Of a DNA stretch of 45,597 nt, positions 8,664 to 17,094 are shown piece after piece (the stretch's first letter is position 1; every line of letters begins with the position of its first letter). The DNA comes from Planctomycetales bacterium (GTDB lineage Bacteria > Planctomycetota > Planctomycetia > Pirellulales > Pirellulaceae), in assembly GCA_020426845.1 (NCBI GenBank), contig JAGQPF010000086.1:1-45597 (forward strand), read 5' to 3'. The translations under genes were made by a program, and so were the position numbers. The notes below the pieces were generated by a model that saw only the letters and a list, made by a program, of their open reading frames with translations, was not told the origin of the DNA and did not search any database.

Positions 8664-10097
8664 ATGACGATCTACGAGATTCGCGACCCCGACGAGGCGC
8701 GCCACCATCTGCTGAGCAGCTTGTGGCTGGGCCGCGGCGCGCCCCTGACGGCGGAACGCGTCGACGCGACCTTGGCCTGGGCCGAGGAGATTGTGTCCGA
8801 GGGATCGCCGCTGCCTCCATTGGGATTTGTCGCGGACGTGGGCTACGCGGTAGGCGGACGAAGAGTGGAGGCGGCCGTTGTCGAGAATCCCTACGAGCTC
8901 GACTCGGCGGTCGCCAGGCGCTACGAAGACTACGTGCTCGGCAAGATGGCCGCCGACATGACCTTTGAACGCGGCGTCGACGCGGTCCAGCAATACAGTG
9001 GCCGAGACCGGAATCGAGCGATCGCCTACCTGGCGAACACGGTGCGGCAGCGCTGTCGGTTCGGCGGAGCGCTGTTGAGCTCGGCGGTCATCAAAGGCCT
9101 GCGAGAGCTCAAGGGAGCGGAGGTGCTCGGGCAGTCGCAGCAGGTCATGGAGCAGGCGGGGTGGTCCGAGGATTTGCTCGAGGAGTGGAACGACTTAATC
9201 GACGCGGTCCGCACCACCGGGGATTTGCTGGGTCCCGAGGACGTGTTTGAGCTGGAGTCGGGCACCGCGTTGGCCGAGTTCGGGCAGCGCGTCGCGCTGC
9301 GCCAGGTGCTGCAGGCGACCGCCCTGCTGGAGCAGGGGTTGCCGCGTCAGAAGCCGCGCGGAACGCCGCGACGGTATTCGGTGGCGACCAACATCATGGA
9401 CGAGGACAGCTATCCCGTCGGCGGCTTCACTTCGATCTCCAATCGAGGCACGATCGAGAGCTTGTTGCGGTCCGAGCTCGCCTATATGGATGACGATGAC
9501 AATCGGCCGGACATGTTTGACATCAAATACGTGCGAGACGAGCTCCTCTACTACGCCCGCGACGAGAACCAGTTCCTACGCCGCCGGCTGTCCTACTTTT
9601 TCCTGCTCCACCCCGAGCTCGTGAAGTCGAGGTTCAAGGACAGCGATTGCTCCTGGCAGCGGATTATCTACGTGCTGGCGTTGCTGGTGCTGGCCGTGCG
9701 GAAGCTAACGGATTGGCTCAGCGACGACGCGATCCACTTCGAGCTTCTCTTTCTCCGCGGCCAGCCCGGATCAGCGGGCCTCGATGACGAGCGATCCTTG
9801 CTGCGCACCTTGCTCGCGGAGGAGTTAAGCAAGGGCCTCGTCGCCATCGATGAAGTCGGCGACGAGGACGTGCGAAGTCGCTTGACGTTCCACGCTCGCC
9901 AAAGTCTCTGCCACGTCCTCTCCATCGGCGCGGACAAGCCTCTTCCCTCGGACTTGCCGGTCTCATCTCATTTGGACCTGTCGGAATCCGCGCCAAAGCT
10001 CAGGCTCGAGGAGCACCTCTCCGATCCCGGCGCCGACCACACCGGCGACGACGCCTGGCAGCGATGCGCGGAGGTGTTGATGAAGTTCTGGATTTAA
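8664..10097 (+). CDS. Partner of the RavA-like ATPase; vWA-associated protein lacking a visible MIDAS
   Basis: This 477-residue protein has no signal peptide or clear membrane segment. The middle (about 237-315: YSVATNIMDEDSYPVGGFTS, ESLLRSELAYMDD, DMFDIKYVRDELLYYARDEN) resembles the region before the vWA domain in partners of MoxR-type ATPases, as in the multi-gene MoxR-vWA systems described computationally. The segment about 308-365 (RLSYFFLLHPELVKSRFKD, then WQRIIYVLALLVLAVRKLTD WLSDDAIHFELLFL) is where I expect the first strand and helix of a vWA fold. The metal-binding D-x-S-x-S is absent; FFLLHPEL stands in its place. The N-terminal 230 residues are mostly helical and not recognised. 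The gene lies 3 bp after the ATPase stop. Assignment to a vWA lineage is inference from remembered patterns; the operon link is firm. Confidence 0.65.
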   Translation: MTIYEIRDPDEARHHLLSSLWLGRGAPLTAERVDATLAWAEEIVSEGSPLPPLGFVADVGYAVGGRRVEAAVVENPYELDSAVARRYEDYVLGKMAADMTFERGVDAVQQYSGRDRNRAIAYLANTVRQRCRFGGALLSSAVIKGLRELKGAEVLGQSQQVMEQAGWSEDLLEEWNDLIDAVRTTGDLLGPEDVFELESGTALAEFGQRVALRQVLQATALLEQGLPRQKPRGTPRRYSVATNIMDEDSYPVGGFTSISNRGTIESLLRSELAYMDDDDNRPDMFDIKYVRDELLYYARDENQFLRRRLSYFFLLHPELVKSRFKDSDCSWQRIIYVLALLVLAVRKLTDWLSDDAIHFELLFLRGQPGSAGLDDERSLLRTLLAEELSKGLVAIDEVGDEDVRSRLTFHARQSLCHVLSIGADKPLPSDLPVSSHLDLSESAPKLRLEEHLSDPGADHTGDDAWQRCAEVLMKFWI

Positions 10098-10221
10098 GTC
10101 GTCGGAGGCTAGAGGGCATTTCAAAACCTTCCCTGGCGCAATCGAAGGCAGTCTTTCTGCTGGTTTTATCAACCCGATTGCCGATCGGGAAGCTTTTGAA
10201 ATGCGTTGTAGAATCAATCGC

Positions 10222-10827
10222 ATGTCCGAAATCCAAGATCAACCGACCGCTCAACCGACCGCTGAATCGATCGAGTGGTCGGCTTTGCCTGACGGGCACA
10301 GCTACAATCTCCAATCGCACCGGCTGGTTTGTGTCAACGCAGAGCGGTATGAGCTACGTCCAACCATCATGATGAGGCTGGTGGAATTCGCCGTCTTTCT
10401 TCTCGGCGTCTCATTCATGCTGCTCGGACTGTTCCTCATGTTCTGGGCAAAGTACGACCCGGGGGAGTATCTCTTCAATTTCCTCGGTTCGGCTCTGTTC
10501 GTGGCCTTGGGGGCAGTCATTGCCTGTTTCGCTCGGAAATTCCGGCGCGGCACGATTGTCTTTGATCAAAGAGCAGACGCTTATGTTAGTGAACGGGAAG
10601 GGAACAAGGTGCAACTCAGTCGCATCTGCGCCCTGCAACTCTTTCGTTGGATTTGCGACGCGAATGGTGAAGGGCCGTATGACGTGTTTGAGTTGAATCT
10701 CATCAGGCAGGACGGAAGTCGCGTTCATGTTCTAACGCATGGCGACTTGCAAAGCATCCGCGCGGATGCGCACGAGCTTGCCCGTCTCCTCGGAGTGCCC
10801 CTCTGGGAGAAGACCGACGAGGGTTAG
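10222..10827 (+). CDS. Small membrane protein with two transmembrane segments, unknown function
   Basis: The 201-residue product has a soluble N-terminus of about 50 residues and two hydrophobic segments (VEFAVFLLGVSFMLLGLFLM and YLFNFLGSALFVALGAVIA). A C-terminal domain of about 100 residues then begins RKFRRGTIVFDQRADAYVSE. That pattern, a strand-rich domain after a two-helix hairpin, resembles bacterial PH-like membrane proteins, but I cannot assign a family. The ATG at 10222 is preferred to 10201; neither has a strong ribosome-binding site. The gene is convergent with the DUF1080 gene, 25 bp apart, with no room for a long terminator. Confidence 0.72.
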   Translation: MSEIQDQPTAQPTAESIEWSALPDGHSYNLQSHRLVCVNAERYELRPTIMMRLVEFAVFLLGVSFMLLGLFLMFWAKYDPGEYLFNFLGSALFVALGAVIACFARKFRRGTIVFDQRADAYVSEREGNKVQLSRICALQLFRWICDANGEGPYDVFELNLIRQDGSRVHVLTHGDLQSIRADAHELARLLGVPLWEKTDEG

Positions 10828-10852
10828 CTGAAGCTTCGGCGGTTGAAGTCGA

Positions 10853-11560
10853 CTACTCGCCGGAGGCGCTGGGCAGGATCAGCGTCACGTTGCGAAACCA
10901 GACGTCGTTGCCGTGGTCCTGAAGCATGATCTTGCCGCGCCGGTTGGCGCCGAAGTCGGGCTTGTCGGCGAACTTGCTGGCGGCGACCTCCTTTTTCCAC
11001 TCGGGGCTGCCGACCACGATGTCGATGACCTTGGCGCCGTTGAGCCAGTGTTGCAGGTTGTCGCCCTGGACCACGATCCGGCTGGTGTTGTACTCCTCCA
11101 CCGGGCGCAGTTGTTTGTCCGCGTGAGGCGCGAACAGGCCATAGAGGGCGCCGGCGGAGGTCTTCGGGTTGCGGCCGTTGCGATGCCCTTTGTCGTCCAG
11201 CAATTGGAACTCGCATCCCAAGTCCTGGTTGCCGTACTTGCGGACGCGGTACTTGATTCCGCTGTTGCCGCCCTTGGCGACGCGCCAGGTGAACTTCAGT
11301 TCGAAGTCTCCGTCCACATCCCGCTCCGAGAGGATATGGCCGGCGCGGCCCTTCGAGCGGTCGAGGTGCAGTTCGCCGTCGGCGGTGACCTCCCAGCCGG
11401 CGCCAACCTTCCCGCCCGACATCGTTTTCCAGCCAGCCAACGAACGCTGGTTGAATAGCTCGATCGTCTCGGCGGCGCCAGTGTGGTGGGCGACCGACAG
11501 GGAGCAGACGAAGGCGGTCAGCCACGTAGCGACCACAACACGACAATCCAATTTGATCAT
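10853..11560 (-). CDS. DUF1080 (3-keto-disaccharide hydrolase family) secreted protein
   Basis: The 235-residue protein has a signal peptide (LDCRVVVATWLTAFVCSLSV, cleaved near GAA-ET) and one DUF1080 jelly-roll domain. That domain is a concanavalin-like fold with the hallmark start ELFNQRSLAGWK, then GNSGIKYRVRKYGNQDLGCEFQLLDD and GKIMLQDHGNDVWFRNV. Family members are related to 3-keto-disaccharide hydrolases and are very abundant in planctomycetes; the natural substrate is probably a glycoside or polysaccharide (family knowledge, not shown here). The ATG at 11560 starts the signal peptide; the longer frame reaching 11902 only mirrors the acpS gene and was rejected. The acpS gene lies upstream on the same strand with a 113-bp gap, so co-transcription is possible but not functionally implied. 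Confidence 0.93.
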   Translation of the reverse strand: MIKLDCRVVVATWLTAFVCSLSVAHHTGAAETIELFNQRSLAGWKTMSGGKVGAGWEVTADGELHLDRSKGRAGHILSERDVDGDFELKFTWRVAKGGNSGIKYRVRKYGNQDLGCEFQLLDDKGHRNGRNPKTSAGALYGLFAPHADKQLRPVEEYNTSRIVVQGDNLQHWLNGAKVIDIVVGSPEWKKEVAASKFADKPDFGANRRGKIMLQDHGNDVWFRNVTLILPSASGE

Positions 11561-11673
11561 GAACGGGTCCTGGAAACTCGGGAGGGCGATGAGGAATGTG
11601 ATTGGCGATGCCGCAAAGAATCGGGGTGACGCCCCGGAGTCCGGCCGGGCTGGTCCGGCCAGGCGGCTCCATG

Positions 11674-12060
11674 TTAGTCTTCGTCTTCGGCAATCGCCAG
11701 CGCCGTGGCGTGGGTATGGCAGTGGGAGATGCTGATCATCACTCGCCGCGCCCCCAGGCTCTCGAACACCTCCCGGGCCACTCCCCCCAGCGCGAGCGTC
11801 GGCCGGCCGGAGCTGTCGTTGCGGATCTCGATATCGAGCCAAGTGATGCCCCCCGTCAGCCCGGTGCCGAGGGTCTTCAAGACCGCCTCTTTGGCCGCCC
11901 AACGTCCCGCGTAGTGTTGCGTCACCGCCTTGCGCGAGCTGCAGTAAGCAATCTCGTCGGGCGTGAACACTCGGTTGAGAAACAGCTCGCCATGTCGCTC
12001 AATCATTCTCGCGATCCGTAGGCACTCGACGATATCCGTGCCAATTCCGACGATTGCCAT
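11674..12060 (-). CDS. acpS: Holo-[acyl-carrier-protein] synthase AcpS
   Basis: The 128-residue size is normal for AcpS. The enzyme transfers 4'-phosphopantetheine from CoA to the serine of acyl carrier protein. Visible motifs are GIGTDIVECLRI at the N-terminus (Asp9 binds magnesium), RVFTPDEIAYC, the helix AGRWAAKEAVLKTLGTGL with the second magnesium ligand (E of KEA), and the C-terminal ISISHCHTHATALAIAE, equivalent to the usual SiSHd-yA-A-vi-e block. The ATG at 12060 gives exactly the family start; upstream in-frame codons are not family-like. Start regions of acpS and the FHA-EAL gene face each other across 228 bp. Confidence 0.95.
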   Translation of the reverse strand: MAIVGIGTDIVECLRIARMIERHGELFLNRVFTPDEIAYCSSRKAVTQHYAGRWAAKEAVLKTLGTGLTGGITWLDIEIRNDSSGRPTLALGGVAREVFESLGARRVMISISHCHTHATALAIAEDED

Positions 12061-12288
12061 GCGTTCACCTGCCAACGGTCCAGTGCGTCGTCCCCGGCGG
12101 GGCTCGCCGGGCTCGCGCGACAAGCGCCGACGCCCGTCCCCGACCGACTCCATCCTACAACCGGCACGACCCGGAGAGTTGTCGCTGGATCTTTCCTGAA
12201 CGGGCATCCAAGAGGCGGGCTTTCCCGCGCGGGCGCTATTTGGATGCAAATAGTTAAGGGATAGGTTTCCGTCTACGGGGTCTGGAAC

Positions 12289-13395
12289 ATGTTAACCACT
12301 GAAAGCACTTGGTTTCTGCGCGGGAGAGTCGATCATTCGGCCGCCGTCCAGTCGATGCCAGTGCGAACACATCGGTTCATGATTGGTCGGCAGAGCGATT
12401 GCGCTCTGTGCCTGCCGTCATCGGCGGTGTCATCGGTTCATGCGGAAATTGTCGAACGTGAGAATGGGCTGTACGTCATTGATCTCAACAGCACCAACGG
12501 GACATTTCTGAATGGGGTGCCCGTCAAGGGCGAGGCGAAGCTGGAAATCGGTGACCTGATTCAGTTCGCGGACATGGCGTTTCGCGTTTGTCGCGAGCAC
12601 GTGTCGCCACAGCGCAATCAAACTGTCTGCGCCGAACAAATGGCCGAGACGGCGTTTTCGCTCGTGCAATTCGACCAGCTGATCACTCAGCAATCGGTGA
12701 TTCCCCACTATCAGCCGCTGGTTCGTCTGCCGAGCATGGAGGTCTTTGGCTACGAAGTGCTCGGCCGCAGCAAGCTCGTTGGACTGGAAACACCGAAGGC
12801 GATGTTCCTGGCGGCGTCCCAGCTGAACATGGAGGCCGAGCTGAGCCACCTGATGCGGGCCGCAGGCGCCAACAACAGCGCCAAACTGCCGGGCACTCCG
12901 GCGCTTTACCTGAACACACACCCCTCGGAAGTCGTCGAGTTCGGATTGCTGGACTCGCTGCGCGAGACGAGGGAGAAGCATCCCGAGCTCGACATTGTGC
13001 TCGAGATCCACGAAGCGGCCGTCACCAATGGCGACACGATGCGCGTGCTGCGCACCGAACTGAACGCTCTGAACATCGGCTTGGCCTACGACGATTTCGG
13101 CGCCGGCCAGTCTCGGCTGCGCGACATCATCGATGTGCCGCCCGACTGCCTCAAGTTCGACATCAGCCTGATCCACGCCATCGATAGCGCGCCGCCGAAG
13201 CGAAAAGAGATGCTTGCCAGCCTTGTCCGCTCCGTGCGCGACATGGGCATCATTGCACTGGCCGAGGGCGTGGAGACAGTGGGTGAGCACAACACCGTGG
13301 TGGAGATGGGCTTCAACGCAGCCCAAGGCTACTACTACGGCCGCCCCGTGGAACGCCCCGTTCCACACGGCGGCGAAGTCGACAACTTCATCTAG
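12289..13395 (+). CDS. FHA-EAL fusion, predicted cyclic-di-GMP phosphodiesterase with phosphopeptide-binding domain
   Basis: The 368-residue protein combines an N-terminal FHA domain (about 28-100: G33-R34, S49-V-H51, N70-G71-T72) with an EAL domain (about 125-355). The catalytic set appears complete: E156-V-L, N209, E239 in LEIHE, D268-D269 in YDDFGAGQSRL, K289 and D291, E326 in AEGVET, and Q346 in AAQGYYYGRP. It is therefore predicted to hydrolyse cyclic-di-GMP in the cytoplasm, controlled by binding of a phosphothreonine protein through the FHA domain. There is no GGDEF domain. The ATG at 12289 sits after an A/T-rich patch. No kinase gene lies nearby, so the phosphorylated partner is unknown. 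The gene is convergent with trpS, with family A repeats between them. Confidence 0.93.
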   Translation: MLTTESTWFLRGRVDHSAAVQSMPVRTHRFMIGRQSDCALCLPSSAVSSVHAEIVERENGLYVIDLNSTNGTFLNGVPVKGEAKLEIGDLIQFADMAFRVCREHVSPQRNQTVCAEQMAETAFSLVQFDQLITQQSVIPHYQPLVRLPSMEVFGYEVLGRSKLVGLETPKAMFLAASQLNMEAELSHLMRAAGANNSAKLPGTPALYLNTHPSEVVEFGLLDSLRETREKHPELDIVLEIHEAAVTNGDTMRVLRTELNALNIGLAYDDFGAGQSRLRDIIDVPPDCLKFDISLIHAIDSAPPKRKEMLASLVRSVRDMGIIALAEGVETVGEHNTVVEMGFNAAQGYYYGRPVERPVPHGGEVDNFI

Positions 13396-13420
13396 CTAGT
13401 GCCGAGAAACTTGTCGTGGT

Positions 13421-13481
13421 GCAGGCTGCCAGCCTGCAACCTGCAGCCAAAACCGCAATCAACACAGGCTGGCAGCCTGTG
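13421..13481. repeat. Family A palindromes between convergent genes
   Basis: Two cores lie at 13421-13437 (GCAGGCTGCCAGCCTGC) and 13463-13481 (CACAGGCTGGCAGCCTGTG), 25 bp after the FHA-EAL stop and just before the convergent trpS stop. A decayed continuation (CTGGCCTGTGCTACGCAGGC) reaches the trpS stop codon region. Confidence 0.88.
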
Positions 13482-13499
13482 CTACGTGGCTGGCCTGTG

Positions 13500-14480
13500 C
13501 TACGCAGGCCGCAGGCCGCAGGCTTCCTGAGCGCGCCGCAACACTTCGGTCGCTTTCGCTCGCGCACTGGCGGCGCCGGCGGCGAGAATCTCGCGCACTC
13601 GATCGGGATGAGCCTCCAGTTCGGCGCGCTTCTCGCGAGGCCCGGCGAGGAAGCGGTCAGCCACGTCGGCCAGCTGCTCCTTGACCTGGCCGTACCCGAA
13701 ACCGCCGCGCCGATAGAGCGCAGCCAACTCGTCGCGCTCCTCGGGAGTCGCGAACAGGCAGAACAGCTGGTAGAGATGGTCCGAGTCCGGGGCTTTCGGC
13801 TCCTCCATTGGCCGTGAATCCATCTTGATGCGTTTGACCTTCTTGCGCATCGCGGCGGGGTCCTCGAACACTTCGATCGTGTTGCCGTAGCTCTTGGACA
13901 TCTTCTCGCCATCGGTGCCGGGAACGCGCGCCGCGTCCTCCAAGACCTTGGCCTTGGGCAGCACGAACGTGTCGCCGAAGCGATGATTAAAGCTCGCCGC
14001 CAGGTCTCGGCAGACCTCGATGTGCTGGACTTGGTCCTCGCCCACGGGCACGACATCCGCGTCGTACGCCAAGATGTCGGCGGCCATCAGCACGGGATAG
14101 GTGAAGAGCCCCACGTCGGCGCTGAGACCCTTGGACTTCTTTTCTTTGTAGGCATGGCAACGCTCCAGCAAGCCCATCGGCGTGCGCGCCATCAGGATCC
14201 AGCAGAGCTCGGAGACCTCGGGCACGTCCGATTGCACGAACAACGTCGCCTGATTGGGATCCAACCCGAGTGCCAGCAGGTCGAGCGCCGCGTCGAACGT
14301 CAGCTGCTCAAGCCGATTGGCGCCCTGGCGGTCGTCGATCGTGGTCAGCGCGTGAAGATTCGCGATGAAGTAGTAGGCTTTCTCCTCCGACTGCAACTGG
14401 ATGTACTGCCGAATGGCGCCGAAGTAATTGCCCCAGTGTGGACGGCCAGTTGGCTGAATCCCGGAAAGCACTCTCATCAA
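13500..14480 (-). CDS. trpS: Tryptophanyl-tRNA synthetase
   Basis: The 326-residue size is typical of bacterial TrpRS, which charges tRNA-Trp. The class I signatures are present: [20 protein letters not shown] at the N-terminus (HIGH equivalent PHWGN at 14-18) and [10 protein letters not shown] with KMSKS at 193-197. Also present are [16 protein letters not shown], the tryptophan and adenylate pocket helix, and [16 protein letters not shown]. The start overlaps the pyrD stop (ATGATGA), so pyrD and trpS are translationally linked; the second ATG at 14477 is an alternative start. The last few residues (CGLRPA) are encoded by sequence rich in GCAGGCC that looks like invading repeat. Confidence 0.96.
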   Translation of the reverse strand: MMRVLSGIQPTGRPHWGNYFGAIRQYIQLQSEEKAYYFIANLHALTTIDDRQGANRLEQLTFDAALDLLALGLDPNQATLFVQSDVPEVSELCWILMARTPMGLLERCHAYKEKKSKGLSADVGLFTYPVLMAADILAYDADVVPVGEDQVQHIEVCRDLAASFNHRFGDTFVLPKAKVLEDAARVPGTDGEKMSKSYGNTIEVFEDPAAMRKKVKRIKMDSRPMEEPKAPDSDHLYQLFCLFATPEERDELAALYRRGGFGYGQVKEQLADVADRFLAGPREKRAELEAHPDRVREILAAGAASARAKATEVLRRAQEACGLRPA

Positions 14481-15457
14481 TCGTTCCCATCATTGCAGCG
14501 GGTGAGATCGGTTGCCGTTTGCAGCGTGCCCGTCACGTCCGCGACTCGAGCGACGCCCAGTTCGGCCAAGGCGCCGGGCAGTTGATCGAGCAGTCGCATG
14601 GACACCTGCGGATCGTAGTAGTTCGCCGTGCCGATCTGGATCGCCGCGGCGCCCGCCACGAGAAACTCCATCATGTCATCACAGCTGGCGATGCCGCCGA
14701 TGCCAATCACCGGGACCTTGGCCCGCGTCGCGATTTCGTAGACGCAGCGGAGGGCGACCGGTTTGATCGCCGGCCCGCTCAGCCCGCCCACGACGTTGCC
14801 CAGTAGCGGTCGGCGGCGACGCCAATCGACAGCCATGCCCAGGAGCGTGTTAATGGCGGAAACCGCGTCCGCACCGGCCTCCTTGGCGGCCGTGGCGATA
14901 GCGGCGATGGAGCTGACGTTCGGCGTCAGTTTGGCGATGACCGGGAGGTCGCAGGCGCCACGCACGGCGGCCACGACTTCATGGCAGCGGCGTGGATCGG
15001 CGCCGAAGTCCACCCCTCCGCTCACGTTCGGGCAGGAAATGTTCAGCTCCAACGCATCCGCTCCGGGCGCGCTCGCGACCCGTTTGGCCACCTCGGCATA
15101 CTGTTCCGCCGAACGGCCCGCGATGCTGACCACCACCGGGCAGCCGATGGACGCCAAATAGGGCAAGTGATGCTCGACAAAGGCATTCACGCCGTCATTG
15201 TCGAGTCCGATGGAGTTGAGCAAGCCGGCGGATGTTTCCACGGTGCGCCAGGGAGCGTTGCCCGGCCGAGACTCCAGGGTGACGGTCTTGGGGATCACGC
15301 CACCGAGGCGAGAGAGGTCGACGAACGAGGCCATCTCGCGCGCGTACCCAAAGGTGCCGGAAGCCACGAGCACCGGATTGGGCAGCCGCAATCGGCCCAG
15401 TTGTACCTCGAGTCCATCGTCCGCTGTCGACACACCAAATTCCCGCACGCGATCCAT
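14477..15457 (-). CDS. pyrD: Dihydroorotate dehydrogenase, class 1B-like catalytic subunit
   Basis: The 326-residue TIM-barrel flavoprotein oxidises dihydroorotate to orotate in pyrimidine synthesis. It carries [15 protein letters not shown], the conserved SIGLDNDGV loop, [10 protein letters not shown] with Cys142 as the active-site base (Cys marks class 1; Ser marks class 2), [18 protein letters not shown] and VIGIGGIAS. Class 1B enzymes use NAD through a PyrK partner; no pyrK is seen in the window, so the electron acceptor remains open. The 1B assignment rests on the similarity pattern (SISVAGRS-like block VVSIAGRS). The gene precedes and overlaps trpS. A family C hairpin repeat lies 17 bp upstream of the start. 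Confidence 0.94.
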   Translation of the reverse strand: MDRVREFGVSTADDGLEVQLGRLRLPNPVLVASGTFGYAREMASFVDLSRLGGVIPKTVTLESRPGNAPWRTVETSAGLLNSIGLDNDGVNAFVEHHLPYLASIGCPVVVSIAGRSAEQYAEVAKRVASAPGADALELNISCPNVSGGVDFGADPRRCHEVVAAVRGACDLPVIAKLTPNVSSIAAIATAAKEAGADAVSAINTLLGMAVDWRRRRPLLGNVVGGLSGPAIKPVALRCVYEIATRAKVPVIGIGGIASCDDMMEFLVAGAAAIQIGTANYYDPQVSMRLLDQLPGALAELGVARVADVTGTLQTATDLTRCNDGND

Positions 15458-15473
15458 TGGGCGTCAAGACCGC

Positions 15474-15512
15474 GGGCCTCCTTCGCAGGCGACCCCTGTG
15501 AGGCCCGGTGAA
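15474..15512. repeat. Family C hairpin repeat upstream of pyrD
   Basis: GGGCCTC and GAGGCCC arms (7 bp) flank about 20 bases (CTTCGCAGGCGACCCCTGT). It is nearly identical to the copies near 40056 and 44290. Placed 17 bp upstream of the pyrD start codon, it would lie in the leader or promoter. Confidence 0.85.
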
Positions 15513-15569
15513 TCCTAGGCTTGGACGCTCTCAAAGCCTGCTCGCGCATCGGCAGGCCAATCGCCTATC

Positions 15570-15599
15570 CTAGCAGCCGGTTGAAGAACACCCAACCGG
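15570..15599. repeat. Family E repeat with local hairpin
   Basis: CTAGCAGCCGGTTGAAGAAC matches the copies near 19627 and 32421. Here CCGGTTG (15577-15583) and CAACCGG (15593-15599) can pair around a 9-nt loop. Confidence 0.6.
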
Positions 15600-15656
15600 C
15601 GGACGAAGGTTCTCGACCGCTGGATGTCGATGTGGCACAGGTCTTGGTCGCAGCTT

Positions 15657-15673
15657 GCAGGCTGGCAGCCTGC
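15657..15673. repeat. Family A palindrome downstream of the small lipoprotein gene
   Basis: One core GCAGGCTGGCAGCCTGC, with a half copy TGGCACAGG at 15632-15640. It lies 36 bp beyond the stop codon of the minus-strand lipoprotein gene. Confidence 0.8.
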
Positions 15674-15709
15674 ACGACGATAAGTTTTTGACCTCTAGGA
15701 GACGACCGC

Positions 15710-15928
15710 CTAGATGACGCCACCATGGACGCGTTGCGGCGTCATGTGGTCAGGCTGATCGAGGAACCAAATCCGCTCCCACTCGAGCATCATCGCGCGG
15801 AAGTTTTCGGAGGTGAAGATCAACTGCCGGGTGCGCTCTTTGGGATCGCTGTGGAAGATCGGCAGGATGCACCCCACCGAGGAGCTGATCGCGATGCTCA
15901 AGAGCAGCACTGCAAGTAGTTTACGCAT
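15710..15928 (-). CDS. Small conserved-looking lipoprotein, 72 residues
   Basis: The signal MRKLLAVLLLSIAISSSVGC has a lipobox with Cys20 as the lipid-attachment residue. The mature part is only 52 residues: SDPKERTRQLIFTSENFR followed by EWERIWFLDQPDHMTP and a GGVI end. A strong GGAAGGAAG ribosome-binding site precedes the ATG (15935-15943 on the plus strand). I remember similar short planctomycete proteins with the SDP-RTRQL and EWERIWFLDQP patterns, so I think it is a real conserved gene, but the function is unknown. It follows HU on the same strand after 135 bp and may be co-transcribed. Confidence 0.85.
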   Translation of the reverse strand: MRKLLAVLLLSIAISSSVGCILPIFHSDPKERTRQLIFTSENFRAMMLEWERIWFLDQPDHMTPQRVHGGVI

Positions 15929-16063
15929 GAAAGGCTTCCTTCCGTGAAAGCGGCCGTGGCGGCCAATTGCGGACCGCGACGGCAGTCCCGATGTCTCGTG
16001 GTCGATCGGATCGGCTGGTCAGGCTCCGCCTGAGTCGGCCGATTGTCATCCGGCTTAGTGCGT

Positions 16064-16486
16064 CTAAACCGGCGGCAATCCGCTCGGATCGCTGGTGGGA
16101 ACATCGGGAGGGGGTGGTGTGGTGTCCGCGACCGACAAGTTGGTCGGGACGCCATCGTTTGCTGATTCGTCCGCTTGCTCGCGCTGAGCACGCTCAGCCG
16201 CTTGCATCTCCAGCTTCCGAACCTCCTCCTCCATCCGTTTCCCGGGTTTGAAGGTCACCACGTATTTCTCCGGCACGTTGACGCGATCACCCGTACGGGG
16301 GTTGCGTGCCTTTCGAGCGGCACGCTTCTTCACTTCAAACACGCCAAAGTTACGCAACTCAATCCGCCCGTCCGTCACCAACGTCTCGACGATCGCCTCG
16401 AAGGTCTTCTGAACGATTTCCTTCGTCTGCAATTGAGTCAGATTCATCTGCTCAGAAATCGCTTTGACGATCTCTTTCTTGGTCAC
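16064..16486 (-). CDS. HU/IHF-family DNA-binding protein with a long acidic, proline-rich tail
   Basis: The 140-residue product begins [20 protein letters not shown] and contains the HU fold to about residue 92, including the DNA-binding arm [20 protein letters not shown] and the [11 protein letters not shown] end. A tail of about 45 residues rich in E, Q, A, P and D follows, ending in PSGLPPV; most HU proteins stop near 90 residues. The GTG at 16486 is chosen because the family starts exactly here and GGGAG lies about 10 bases upstream; the longer ATG frame to 16576 adds a non-homologous 30 residues. It packages DNA or bends it as a dimer. Confidence 0.93.
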   Translation of the reverse strand: MTKKEIVKAISEQMNLTQLQTKEIVQKTFEAIVETLVTDGRIELRNFGVFEVKKRAARKARNPRTGDRVNVPEKYVVTFKPGKRMEEEVRKLEMQAAERAQREQADESANDGVPTNLSVADTTPPPPDVPTSDPSGLPPV

Positions 16487-17040
16487 GACCTGGCTCTCCC
16501 AAGGTAGCTGCTGCTGGCGGAAAAAGTCGCGTTCCGGAACGCCCTGTTCACGCCCCAAGTGTAAATACAGCAACAACTAGAGTCAAGTCGATTCACCTCG
16601 AACGGCAATTCGGCACAGCTTGAGCCGCGACGTGATAAACCTCGTAACTCCTTACTTCATAGGGGATTACATCGCCCGAGCCGGTGTGTTGGCTCTAAGC
16701 CTTTGTGTATTCAGTAGTTAAGGCAATTCGCGGCATCGCACCGGAGCGGCACAATCTTCCCGCGAATGGTTCATCGGCGTCCCCCACAACAAACTTGATG
16801 CAATCCGCAAACTTTCCCTGACCGGGACAAGCCGTCCCCGCAGACGGGGAGTGTCACGGCCGCTAAGTGACTACCCGCAGGCTGCCTTACCCGGTTCTCT
16901 TCATGGTTCTCTTCATGAAAGTGCAATTGACCTGCCGAGATCCTTCCCACTAGAAGTCGCATCCGGTTGACCCCACAGCGTGCAACCCAATTCGCTCGGT
17001 TCGAGCGGTCCTCAAATCTGACGGGGCAAGTGGTCGGCTT

Positions 17041-17070
17041 TATCCCTCGCTGACGCTTCGGGTTTCCTTC
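17041..17070 (+). repeat. Family B repeat just upstream of the M48 gene
   Basis: TATCCCTCGCTGACGCTTCG followed by GGTTTCC ends 27 bp before the M48 start codon, so it probably lies in the 5' leader. Confidence 0.88.
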
Positions 17071-17086
17071 TTGATGCATTGGTTTC

Positions 17087-17094
17087 GAGGAAGG
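17087..17094 (+). promoter_or_regulatory. Ribosome-binding site fixing the M48 start
   Basis: GAGGAAGG lies directly before the ATG at 17098 and decides for that start over the ATG codons at 17071 and 17074, which lie inside or next to the repeat. Confidence 0.7.

Noticed and set aside
7581-8993. 470-codon open frame antisense to the RavA-like ATPase
   Set aside because: The sense frame has Walker A, Walker B and sensor motifs; the antisense frame has no family pattern.
11561-11902. N-terminal extension of the DUF1080 gene
   Set aside because: The extension overlaps acpS in another frame and is arginine/glycine-rich; the signal peptide begins at the ATG at 11560.
16487-16576. ATG-started 30-residue extension of HU
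   Set aside because: The family starts at the GTG at 16486; the extension has no similarity to HU and lies in leader sequence.
16980-17020. GGTTCGAG-containing segment that briefly looked like a tRNA T-arm
   Set aside because: No matching acceptor, anticodon or D-arm could be folded around it.
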